Shown piece after piece: positions 8,970 through 16,681 of a stretch of 34,662 nucleotides of DNA. A program made the translations under genes and the position numbers. The first letter of the stretch is position 1. Every line of letters begins with the position of its first letter. The DNA is from an uncultured Arachnia sp. GTDB lineage: Bacteria; Actinomycetota; Actinomycetes; Propionibacteriales; Propionibacteriaceae. The DNA is taken from contig CANLTJ010000015.1 of assembly GCA_947493995.1 (NCBI GenBank), positions 1-34,662 of the forward strand. Reading direction: 5' to 3'. A model generated the notes under the pieces. It ran no database searches. It worked only from the letters and a program-made list of their open reading frames with translations, and had not been told where the DNA came from.

Positions 8970-10399
8970 GAGCCACCTGCATCGAAGGGTGCGAGCTCAG
9001 CCGCCATCTCCGCTTCCGGGTGGAACAGCTCTGCGTGGAGCGAGGTGGCGGCCCGATACACCAAGTGGGTGGTGGGCCGACCGTTCTCGATTGCGCCCGT
9101 CAGCTGTCGCACCTCGCTGACGCGCCGCCGTCGAGTTCCTCCTCGCCACGAGTCGTCCTCCAGGGTGATGTGCACAATGAAGGAGATGTTGTGTGCGATC
9201 TGACGCATGGCTTCCTCCACCGTGAGCACCCCGCCCTGGGCGACCCGGGATGCCAGACGATCAATGGTGGAGCTTGCTGAATGGGAATGCGTCGTGCTCA
9301 GAGTTCCCGCCCCGGTCTGCATCGCTTCGAACATTGCACCCGCTTCGCTCCCGCGCACCTCTCCGACGATCAATCGGGACAGGTTCTGACGAAGGGCCTC
9401 GGGGATGAGATCGGCAACGCTCCACGATCCGACGTCCCTTCCCCCAGCACTCTCTCCCAGTCCAATCCGTGCCTGCAGTGCGACGACATTGCGTCGGCTG
9501 TGTTGAAGATGGGTGAGCAGTTCGTAATCCGTTTCGATGGTGCCGAAACGCTCCGCCGCGGGAATGGCTGCGATGAGCGCGCGGAGCAGAGTGGTCTTGC
9601 CGGCTCCCTGATCGCCGGAGATCACGATGGACTTGCGGGCCATCACCGCGGCGTGGAGCAGCCGGGCCAATGGCTGGGGCAGGATTCCGTCGTCGGCCAG
9701 CTCCGCCAGGGTGACCTCTGTCAGGATGTGCTGGCGGATGGCGATGCTGGGGCGGTGCGTGATGGAGAACCCCACGGCGTGGAGACGAAAGCGGTCGCCG
9801 AGTGCCACGGTCATGGAAGGGTGTGCATCGTCGAACGGCCGAGGGGCTGCGGCGGTTTCCCCCAGGAACCGGATGGCGTCCACCAGTTCTTCGTCGGAGT
9901 CGGCGACCGGGGGATGGGGCCGACGGCTGCCGTCTCCGTACTGCACCATGACCGAGTCCCAGCCGTGGATCTCAATGTTCTCCGCCGTCGGAATGTCGAA
10001 CAGGGGTTGCAGGCGCCCGAAGCCGAAGATCGCATTCTCCACCGCGTTGGCGTAGCGATTCTCCAACTCCAGGGGCCATAGGGCCTCGCCGAGATCGGTG
10101 AGGCGCTCAGCATGACCGTGCACCACCGAACGGATGATGGAGCGGCCCTGTACGCGGCGATCCTCCGGCGGCATCGGCGCATTGTGTTCTTCCCTCCACC
10201 GCTCGCTCGCAAGGCCGATCTGCTCGGCGGCGCTGCGTCGCAGAGCCACGACGAGCTGCCAGTCCACCTCCGTGATCGTCGAGACGGGAGGTGCGGCATC
10301 AGCGTCGCGCCGGGGCGTGGCTGGCGGGTACCAGTCCGATGCTGCCAGCGTGCTGAACGCGCCACCCAGGCTGGGGAGTTGCGACGCCGGGCTAGACAT
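8957..10399 (-). CDS. cpaF: CpaF/TadA-type pilus assembly ATPase
   Basis: This 480-residue cytoplasmic hexameric ATPase of the type II/IV secretion family powers Tad pilus assembly. The N-terminal region contains the usual CpaF signatures FGFGRLQPLFDIPTAENIEI and the later SIAIRQH. Walker A is ISGDQGAGKTTLLRAL near residues 256-270. An acidic FGTIETDYELL segment follows. Walker B-like LSRLIVGEVRGSEAGAM and the TTHSHSA histidine-box region are intact. I place the start at 10399, where ATGTCTAG overlaps the cpaE stop. An alternative start at 10480 would overlap cpaE by a further 81 bases and adds residues of low-complexity type. All catalytic motifs look functional. Confidence 0.92.
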   Translation of the reverse strand: MSSPASQLPSLGGAFSTLAASDWYPPATPRRDADAAPPVSTITEVDWQLVVALRRSAAEQIGLASERWREEHNAPMPPEDRRVQGRSIIRSVVHGHAERLTDLGEALWPLELENRYANAVENAIFGFGRLQPLFDIPTAENIEIHGWDSVMVQYGDGSRRPHPPVADSDEELVDAIRFLGETAAAPRPFDDAHPSMTVALGDRFRLHAVGFSITHRPSIAIRQHILTEVTLAELADDGILPQPLARLLHAAVMARKSIVISGDQGAGKTTLLRALIAAIPAAERFGTIETDYELLTHLQHSRRNVVALQARIGLGESAGGRDVGSWSVADLIPEALRQNLSRLIVGEVRGSEAGAMFEAMQTGAGTLSTTHSHSASSTIDRLASRVAQGGVLTVEEAMRQIAHNISFIVHITLEDDSWRGGTRRRRVSEVRQLTGAIENGRPTTHLVYRAATSLHAELFHPEAEMAAELAPFDAGGSWDQ

Positions 10400-11203
10400 G
10401 TTCGACCGCTCTGGCAGGCTGCGGCCGCCCCAGCTCTGCTGCATGGCTGACGCGCTCCATGAGTCGAGCAGCCATGGCACGGTACTGGTTCATCAGTGAG
10501 CTCATGTGGAACTTCTTCGGCTCCGGGGCACCGTCCGACAGCACGGCGGCCAATTTGTCATTGCGCTCCAGTTCGGCCCAGCAGGGCGTCCCGAACTGTG
10601 CGGCGATCTCGCTGCTCGAGTAGGGCTTGTTGGGTTCTACCAGCACCAGACCCAGCACCGGTGCAACCGGCAACCGGTCCAGCTGCTCCGCCACGAGGGA
10701 AGGTGAAGGCGAGTGGCCGCCAAGGCTCGAAGACTGGTGCGGGTGAGAACGCACACTGCATCAGCCTGCGCCAGCAGGGGCAGGGGGATGCCGTCGCGAC
10801 CGATGCGACCCGCGTCGACGATGACGTCAACCCCTGTCTCATCCAGTGCGGCGAAGGCATCAGCGAGTTCTGGCCAGACGCTGTCGAACAGCCGGACGGT
10901 GGCGGGCTGGGAGAAACCCGGCAGGAAGCGGCGCTGCTGCTCATCCGACTCGACCAGTGGCACCGTGTGCCGCCACAGATCCGGCGTCAGTGCTCGGTTC
11001 TCGCGGTGTAGTCGTGCGAGGGCCGCAAGGCCGCGACCGCCATGATCCATGCCGCGGAGATAACCGGCCTGGATCGCCTGGGAGGGATCGCGATCGCAAT
11101 CGGCGAGCAGTACGTCGCGCGACCAGGTGAGTGCGAGGCCCAGGGCGGTGGTTGTGACGCCGGGAGCGCCCGCGGCGCTCGTACATACGATGATGGCCAT
11201 CAC
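10392..11203 (-). pseudogene. CpaE/Ssd-like ParA-family ATPase, frameshifted
   Basis: The gene reads in one frame from 11203 to about 10700 and in another from there to the stop at 10392. The first part carries the deviant Walker A SAAGAPGVTTTALGL (no lysine), LADCDRDPSQ, and VDVIVDAGRIGRDG, typical of the actinobacterial CpaE/septum-site-determining relatives in Tad loci. The original frame stops at 10637 after a non-homologous tail. The other frame supplies the expected C-terminal half, including LVLVEPNKPYSSSEIAAQFG and LAAVLSDGAPEPKK. Adding one G to the GGG run at 10697-10699 (CCC on the coding strand) restores one ORF of about 270 residues. A sequencing error, a real mutation or a phase switch are all possible. 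It overlaps cpaB by four bases and cpaF by eight. Confidence 0.8.
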
Positions 11204-11844
11204 TCGTCCCCCACCGAGATGAGCACGAGCTGGTCCGTGGCGGCCAGCGATGCGATGTTGGCAGCGACGTCATCCTCAACCGTGACGTCGAGCAGATGAC
11301 TGGAACCGTCATCGAGGAGGACAGGACTGGAAGCCATCAGGGCATCGACCACAGTCTCGTCGTCCTCGGCGATGCTGATGAGCTGGATACGGGTTCCGGG
11401 CGGTAGTGGAGCGGAGGGGAGACGGCCGGCGGCCAGCCGGATCCCTATGAGGGAGTGCCCACTGGGAAGAGGTTCCTCGCCAAGGTGGCGCTCCAGAGGG
11501 AATGAACCAGCCGGTAGATCACTGAGTGCTCGCTGACCGATCATTTGCTCCAGCTGGTCGGCGGGGCTCGCACTGACCTGCAGGGTGGCCGGTATCTCGG
11601 TCACCGCCAGGTCCGCCGCCCCGATTTCATCTCCGCGCACCACGTCGCGTGTCATCACGACGACGTTGACCACATTGGTGTTCAATGAATAGAGCGTGGC
11701 GGCACCGAGAGCGCCAAGAACAACCGCCAGCACGCCGAGGGCGATCAGTCGCGGACTTCGGCGCGCACGAAGATGAACGGCGTCTGGCCGAGGTGCCGGC
11801 GGGGGCGTGATGTCAGCCCGGGCTGGTTGGTGGTCGCGGAGCAT
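11200..11844 (-). CDS. cpaB: SAF-domain pilus assembly protein (CpaB/RcpC-like)
   Basis: This 214-residue protein is the first gene of the Tad operon. A basic, proline-rich cytoplasmic N-terminus is followed by one membrane helix at about residues 33-53 (LIALGVLAVVLGALGAATLY). A SAF domain begins near residue 62 (VVVMTRDVVRGDEIGAADLAVTEIP). Relatives sit at the envelope and are thought to contact peptidoglycan or, in diderms, the secretin. The ATG has an excellent AGGAGG seven bases upstream, consistent with an operon-leading gene. The 3' end overlaps cpaE by ATGA. The protein is shorter than proteobacterial CpaB, as is usual in monoderm bacteria, which have no secretin. Confidence 0.82.
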   Translation of the reverse strand: MLRDHQPARADITPPPAPRPDAVHLRARRSPRLIALGVLAVVLGALGAATLYSLNTNVVNVVVMTRDVVRGDEIGAADLAVTEIPATLQVSASPADQLEQMIGQRALSDLPAGSFPLERHLGEEPLPSGHSLIGIRLAAGRLPSAPLPPGTRIQLISIAEDDETVVDALMASSPVLLDDGSSHLLDVTVEDDVAANIASLAATDQLVLISVGDE

Positions 11845-11866
11845 TGGCTCACCTCCTAGACCACGT

Positions 11867-11895
11867 AATGTATGTCGCTGATGCCTGATGGGTAA
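11867..11895 (-). promoter_or_regulatory. Possible promoter of the Tad operon
   Basis: On the minus strand, TTACCC (11890-11895) and TACATT (11867-11872) are separated by 17 bases and lie just ahead of the AGGAGG of cpaB. Matches to the sigma-70 consensus are only 3 of 6 and 4 of 6. The surrounding 11845-12028 gap is locally AT-richer than its neighbours. The assignment is tentative. Confidence 0.25.
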
Positions 11896-12028
11896 GCCGT
11901 TTCATATTTTCTGTGGAAAAGTGTTCGCCATCACGTGCTGGCGCCCCCGTGGCGCATCCGATGAGCGGCCTCGCTGCGGATATTGAATCGCTACATTGTC
12001 CCCAGCGTGCAAAACTCTGTGGACAACC

Positions 12029-12442
12029 TCAGTTCTGCGGAACCCGCCCTGCAAGGACCCACTCCAGGAATTCCTTTAGCGTGCCGGTCTCGCCGTCGCG
12101 GCCGCCCTTGCCTACGCTGAGGGACGGTTGATCCCCCTGTAGTTTGACGCCCTTGAACCGCTCCCTCCAGCCACCGGCAACGGTGAGGGAGTGGTAGCCG
12201 CCATCCACATCGATGGCGAGCGACTTGTTCTGCCGGATGTACCAGCCGGTCTTGTCGGTCTTGACGACATGACCGTCGAGGGTGGTGGCCTTGAGCGGGA
12301 CGGGAGAAAGGCCTTGCGCGAGGGCCTTTTCGACGAACTCGTCGATCAGGATCTGTGCGGCCTGGGCTTCACGGCGCGCTGCCTGCTCGCCGAGCTCGAC
12401 CCGTCGCTGGGCGTCGGCTGCACGTTCCTCCCGGCTGCTCAC
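12029..12442 (-). CDS. Conserved hypothetical protein
   Basis: This is a 137-residue, soluble, charged protein with a GTG start. Residues 1-45 are a predicted amphipathic helix rich in Arg, Glu and Ala (SREERAADAQRRVELGEQAARR). The remainder looks like a small alpha/beta domain with the segments TTLDGHVVKTDKTGWYIRQN, LAIDVDGGYHSLTV and KEFLEWVLAG. No catalytic motif is obvious. I do not recognise an assigned function, although the composition and codon use match the neighbours and support a real gene. It lies 184 bases upstream of the Tad operon on the same strand and downstream of a strong hairpin, so it probably has its own promoter. Confidence 0.7.
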   Translation of the reverse strand: MSSREERAADAQRRVELGEQAARREAQAAQILIDEFVEKALAQGLSPVPLKATTLDGHVVKTDKTGWYIRQNKSLAIDVDGGYHSLTVAGGWRERFKGVKLQGDQPSLSVGKGGRDGETGTLKEFLEWVLAGRVPQN

Positions 12443-12511
12443 TCGCTCATACTAGGACGATTCCGCTTCAGAATTGCCGGACGTGGTTGAAGCCGCCCAT
12501 GCTGTCGTCAG

Positions 12512-12555
12512 TCCAGCAACATTTCGGTTGGCAGACCAACAGAAATGTTGCCGGA
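12512..12555 (-). terminator. Long near-perfect hairpin downstream of the MBL gene
   Basis: Arms GCAACATTTC (12516-12525) and GAAATGTTGC (12542-12551) are perfectly complementary. They enclose a second stem, GTTGG/CCAAC, with a four-base loop. A three-base outer extension, TCC/GGA, follows a single mismatch. The structure lies 47 bases beyond the MBL stop and before the hypothetical gene on the same strand. No T-tract follows, which is common for actinobacterial terminators. Because the arms are unusually AT-rich for this genome, a protein-binding operator for the downstream gene is the main alternative. Confidence 0.6.
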
Positions 12556-12601
12556 ATGCCGTTGCTCGTGATTTCTCAGGCTCCGGCAGCTGAAGAAGGC
12601 G

Positions 12602-13225
12602 TCACCAACCGCGATCCATCCACTCCTGCAGGTGCGGCGTCTCCGCCGCAACGGAGGTGGAGGGGCCGTGTCCGGTGTGGATCACGGTATCGTCCGGCAG
12701 GGTGAGGATCTGCGTCTGAATCGACGAGATGATCCGCGGGAAGCTGGAGTAGTCCCAGCGTGTGGCGCCCGGACCGGCCTCGAACAGGGTGTCGCCCGTG
12801 AAGACCGCGCGCAGGTCCTCGCAGTAGAGGCTCATCGAGCCGGGCGTGTGACCGGGGGTGCCGTGGACTGACAACGAGGTGCCACCGACGTCGAAAACCT
12901 TGCCCTCCAGGAGCGGCTCGAAAGGCGCATCGCCGTGGCTCTCGGCCCAGAGGAACTGGTCCTCGGGAGACAGGTAGATGGGCGGGTCATTCACGAGTGC
13001 GGCGAAGTCGCGGGAAGCGCGCACGTGATCCCAATGACCGTGGGTGAGCACGACGGCCACCACGCGCCGATCCCCGACGGCGTCAGCAACACGCTGGGCG
13101 TCGTGCGCAGGGTCGATCACCAGCACCTCGTCGTCGTCACCGATGAGCCACACGTTGTTCTCATGGACGGGGGGACCCTGCGGGTCGTGGTTGCCGGCTG
13201 TGACGAGGTGCTGGATGTCAGCCAT
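12602..13225 (-). CDS. MBL-fold metallo-hydrolase (glyoxalase II-like)
   Basis: This 207-residue cytosolic hydrolase has the metallo-beta-lactamase fold. The metal-binding THGHWDHV motif lies near residue 60. Further ligands follow in order: the histidine in GTPGHTPGSMSLY, the aspartate in AVFTGDTLF and the histidine in VIHTGHGPSTS. This arrangement fits glyoxalase II-like thioesterases such as YcbL. The true substrate is unknown. The ATG lies two bases after the tetR stop, and its AAGGAG ribosome site is inside the tetR end, so the two genes are cotranscribed. Known family members hydrolyse S-acyl glutathione, bacillithiol or mycothiol adducts. A mycothiol link is plausible here only by analogy. 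Confidence 0.88.
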   Translation of the reverse strand: MADIQHLVTAGNHDPQGPPVHENNVWLIGDDDEVLVIDPAHDAQRVADAVGDRRVVAVVLTHGHWDHVRASRDFAALVNDPPIYLSPEDQFLWAESHGDAPFEPLLEGKVFDVGGTSLSVHGTPGHTPGSMSLYCEDLRAVFTGDTLFEAGPGATRWDYSSFPRIISSIQTQILTLPDDTVIHTGHGPSTSVAAETPHLQEWMDRGW

Positions 13226-13227
13226 AA

Positions 13228-13821
13228 TCAGTTCTCCTTGGGTTGGGACAGAGCGAGTGCCACTGGTCCGATCACATCACGCACATCGGTTCGAGTTGAG
13301 CTCATGTCGTAGAAGAAAAGCGATTCGAGCACATCCAGCAACTGGGCGGTGGTCAAACGGAACTCCACTCCAAGCTTCTCGGCCAGTCCGTCGATGAAGT
13401 CGTGCATCCCCGGACGAATTGCCCGGCTCACCTGTTCCAGGCGTTCGGCGAGCTCCGGGCTGCGGGTGGAGCGCAGCCGAATCTCCATGAGTGTGCGCTG
13501 GAAGTGCTCGGTGGGGGCGACGATGCGGAAGAACTCAGCGAGAGCTTCGCCCGTGACCCATTCCACGCTCGTGCCGCGCGGGATGTCGGTGAAGACCTTC
13601 GACAGACCGGCCAGCACCTGGTCCCGGTGGTACTCCATGATCGCGATACAGAGGTCGTCCTTCGTGGCGAAGTTCGAGTAGAAGGCCCCGCGCGAGAAGC
13701 CAGCCGCTTCGCACAGTTGCTCGACGCTGGTTGCGTCGAGGCCGCGGACGGCGAACTCGTCGATGGCTGCTTCTACGAGACGCTGGCGCGTCTGCTCACG
13801 GCGGGGTGTGGTCTCGGTCAT
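13228..13821 (-). CDS. TetR-family transcriptional regulator
   Basis: This is a 197-residue dimeric repressor-type regulator. The N-terminal helix-turn-helix spans about residues 10-56, with RQRLVEAAIDEFAVRGLDATSV, then the recognition part AAGFSRGAFYSNFATKDDL. The C-terminal ligand domain has no assignable specificity. It is transcribed divergently from the MMPL-YhgE operon across a 145-base gap holding matched inverted repeats. It therefore most likely represses that transporter operon and itself, in response to an exported or toxic compound. The cotranscribed MBL hydrolase may act on the same compound. Confidence 0.9.
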   Translation of the reverse strand: MTETTPRREQTRQRLVEAAIDEFAVRGLDATSVEQLCEAAGFSRGAFYSNFATKDDLCIAIMEYHRDQVLAGLSKVFTDIPRGTSVEWVTGEALAEFFRIVAPTEHFQRTLMEIRLRSTRSPELAERLEQVSRAIRPGMHDFIDGLAEKLGVEFRLTTAQLLDVLESLFFYDMSSTRTDVRDVIGPVALALSQPKEN

Positions 13822-13908
13822 GGTTCCTTCATGGGCGGTGGCACGGGGGCGAGCCTAGGTCATGGCGCAGACGGTTGCGCAGCGGGGGTGTCAATGGTTT
13901 GGGCTCGA

Positions 13909-13948
13909 CGATACAGAACTGTATGCTTTTGGATTCACTCCTGTATCG
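13909..13948. promoter_or_regulatory. Candidate TetR operator in the divergent promoter
   Basis: ATACAG-AA-CTGTAT (13911-13924) is a perfect palindrome. Its left arm in the form CGATACAG (13909-13916) is matched by CTGTATCG at 13941-13948. The three related half-sites lie 19-58 bases upstream of the MMPL start, where bound repressor would block that promoter. The spacing between the outer arms is 24 bases. Confidence 0.6.
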
Positions 13949-13966
13949 AAAAACCTGAGGTCACGC

Positions 13967-16681
13967 ATGTCCGCACAGTTGTACGCCCTCGGCCGTTGGT
14001 GCTACCGCAACAGCTGGAAGGTGATTGGGCTGTGGATCGCCCTGCTCGCGCTGGTGGGGACATCCGGGCTGGTGTTCATGGGTGACTTTGACGACGAGTT
14101 CCGCATTCCTGGTTCGTCCTCGCAGGAAGCACTCGACAACCTGCAGATGACGTTTCCGCGAGGCGCTGCGCTGAGCGCGAATGCCATCATCATCGCGCCT
14201 GAGGACATGAATATCAACGAGCTCAGGACCACCGTCGAGGAGGGAATTCCTGAGTTCGAGGAGCTGGAGGTGGTGGATTCGGCGACGTCGCCCTGGAACG
14301 AGTTCGTCAACGGCCTCATCAACGACGAAGAGACCGCGGCCATCATGCAGGTGACTCTCGATGTGGAGGAGAACCCCTCCACCGAACAGCTCGACTCCAT
14401 CACGGCCCAGGCGGAGCAGCTCGAGTCCGAGCTCCCCGAGGGCACGAGGGTCCAGATGGGTGGCGAGGCCTACAACATCGAACTTCCCAGCCTCAGCATC
14501 ACGGAGGGCGTGGGTCTGGTGGTGGCGCTCATCGTCCTGTTCATCGTGCTGGGATCGCTCGTGGCAGCCGGGTTGCCCATCCTGACCGCTGTCATCGGCG
14601 TTGCCATCTCCATGTCCATCCTCCTGATCATCACCAGCTTCTCCGCCATCAACTCAGTGACGCCGCTGCTGGCCGTCATGCTCGGCCTGGCCGTGGGTAT
14701 CGACTACGCACTGTTCATCCTGTCCCGCCACCGGGACCAGCTCCGAGACGGTATGGAGCCTGAGGAATCCACGGGTCGCGCCGTCGGCACCGCCGGCTCA
14801 GCCGTCATCTTCGCAGGCCTCACCGTGTTCATCGCGCTGCTCGGGCTGGGTGTGGCGGGCATTCCATTCCTCACAACCATGGGCATCTTTGCGGCCCTGA
14901 CAGTGGCATTCGCCGTCACCATCGCCATCACCATGCTCCCCGCACTCATGGGGCTTGTGGGAGAGCGCATGCGCCCCAAAGTCAAAAGGCCCCGCAGAGC
15001 AACGGAGGCCGAGACGGAGTCCGCGGACGACGATCCGGAAACTGCCGAGCCGCGGAAGAAGGGTCGCGCGTTCGCGTGGTGGGTGGGTCTGACCACCAAG
15101 CATCCCGTCGTCACGATCGTTGTGGTGGCGCTCGGTCTGGGAGCGCTCAGCATCCCCACCATCGGCCTGGAGCTCTCTCTGCCCAACTCGGGGCAGCATG
15201 AAGCGGACGCGCCGGACCGCATTGCCTATGACCTGATCGACGACTACTTCGGTCCCGGCTTCAACGGGCCACTGATCGTGACTGCCGACATCATCGGGTC
15301 GACGGATCCCGTGGGTGTCGTGGAATCACTGCAGAGCGACATCGAGGAGGTCGAAGGTGTCTCCTCAGTCCCGCTTGCCACCCCCAATGAGAACGCCGAC
15401 ACCGGCCTGATCCAAGTCATTCCCACCACCGCCTCCGACGATCCTGCTACGGCCGAACTCGTCGAGCGCCTGCAGGAGATGACCGACGAGTGGGAGCAGC
15501 GCTACGACGTGGACATCGCTGTGACCGGGTTCACGGCTGTGCAGATCGATGTGACGGATAGGTTGCGCGGCGCCCTCCTGCCCTTTGGGCTGCTCGTGGT
15601 GGGATTGTCGTTGGTGCTGCTGGCAGCCGTCTTCCGATCGGTGGCCGTCCCCATCAAGGCCACCCTCGGGTATCTGTTCAGCGTCGGTGCAGCCTTTGGA
15701 GCAACGGCCCTGGTGTTCAATGAGGGCTTCCTCCGACAGCTGGTCAACCTGGAGCGGCCCATGCCTGTGATCAGCTTCCTCCCAATCCTCGTGATGGGAA
15801 TCCTGTTCGGTCTGGCAATGGACTACGAGGTATTCCTGGTCAGCCGCATGCGCGAGGAGTATGTGCACGGAAAGAGCGCCATCGATGCCATCCGTGACGG
15901 TTTCGTCGCCTCAGGGCCGGTGGTGGTGGCGGCCGCCATCATCATGTTTGCGGTCTTCGCGTTCTTCGTGCCGGAGGGGATGCTGCCCATCAAGCAGATT
16001 GCCTTCGCGCTCGCCGTTGGGGTGGCAGTGGACGCATTCCTGGTCCGCATGACGCTGGTGCCCGCGGTCATGGCGCTGCTGGGCGACAAGGCCTGGTGGC
16101 TACCGGATTGGCTGGACCGGATTCTGCCAACCTTCGACGTGGAGGGTGAGGTGCTCACCCACAAGCTGGAGATGGCCAACTGGCCGGGCACTGACGATCT
16201 CGTGTACGCCGACGGCCTCGCCGTCGAGGGCATCGTGAACCCCATTGATCTCGCCGTTCCCGCCGGAGCAGTGGTGGGTGTTGTCGGCCCGGTGGGCGCA
16301 CGCACAGGTGCAGTGATGGCACTCACGGGACGACTCCAGACCACCTCGGGCCGTGCTCGCGTTGCGGGCGAACTCCTGCCGCAGGCGGCAACCGCTGTCA
16401 GGCGGCGCACCTATCACGTGGACCTCGCCGTCGTCCGTGACGTGGAGCAGGCGCTGCAGGAGGTCGCACCCCGTGAGGGCGGTCTCGTGGTCATCGACTC
16501 CATCGACGTCGCGGGTACCTCCGCCGAGCGTGCCGAACTTGCGCGACTCGTGGAAGCAGTTCGCACCCGGCAGGACTTCGTCCTCTTCCTGTGCGCCTCG
16601 TCCCCCACGCCCATTGAAGACTTTCATCCCGACGGCACCATGACCGTCGCCGAATCAAACCTGCAGGAGAGCAACGCATGA
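13967..16681 (+). CDS. MMPL/RND transporter with C-terminal degenerate ABC-ATPase-like domain
   Basis: This is a 904-residue membrane exporter. Residues 1-~745 form a full MMPL protein with about 12 helices and two large extracellular loops. The paired family signatures are GLAVGIDYALFILSRHR (Asp246-Tyr247) and GLAMDYEVFLVSRMRE (Asp619-Tyr620), so the proton-relay residues are present. From about residue 747 (base 16205) an unusual tail resembles a shrunken ABC ATPase. It has VPAGAVVGVVGPVGARTG in the Walker A place (no lysine), no LSGGQ signature, and GGLVVIDSIDVAG where Walker B would be. I chose the ATG at 13967 because GAGG lies six bases upstream; a longer frame would run through the operator. 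It overlaps the yhgE start by ATGA. Confidence 0.9.
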   Translation: MSAQLYALGRWCYRNSWKVIGLWIALLALVGTSGLVFMGDFDDEFRIPGSSSQEALDNLQMTFPRGAALSANAIIIAPEDMNINELRTTVEEGIPEFEELEVVDSATSPWNEFVNGLINDEETAAIMQVTLDVEENPSTEQLDSITAQAEQLESELPEGTRVQMGGEAYNIELPSLSITEGVGLVVALIVLFIVLGSLVAAGLPILTAVIGVAISMSILLIITSFSAINSVTPLLAVMLGLAVGIDYALFILSRHRDQLRDGMEPEESTGRAVGTAGSAVIFAGLTVFIALLGLGVAGIPFLTTMGIFAALTVAFAVTIAITMLPALMGLVGERMRPKVKRPRRATEAETESADDDPETAEPRKKGRAFAWWVGLTTKHPVVTIVVVALGLGALSIPTIGLELSLPNSGQHEADAPDRIAYDLIDDYFGPGFNGPLIVTADIIGSTDPVGVVESLQSDIEEVEGVSSVPLATPNENADTGLIQVIPTTASDDPATAELVERLQEMTDEWEQRYDVDIAVTGFTAVQIDVTDRLRGALLPFGLLVVGLSLVLLAAVFRSVAVPIKATLGYLFSVGAAFGATALVFNEGFLRQLVNLERPMPVISFLPILVMGILFGLAMDYEVFLVSRMREEYVHGKSAIDAIRDGFVASGPVVVAAAIIMFAVFAFFVPEGMLPIKQIAFALAVGVAVDAFLVRMTLVPAVMALLGDKAWWLPDWLDRILPTFDVEGEVLTHKLEMANWPGTDDLVYADGLAVEGIVNPIDLAVPAGAVVGVVGPVGARTGAVMALTGRLQTTSGRARVAGELLPQAATAVRRRTYHVDLAVVRDVEQALQEVAPREGGLVVIDSIDVAGTSAERAELARLVEAVRTRQDFVLFLCASSPTPIEDFHPDGTMTVAESNLQESNA

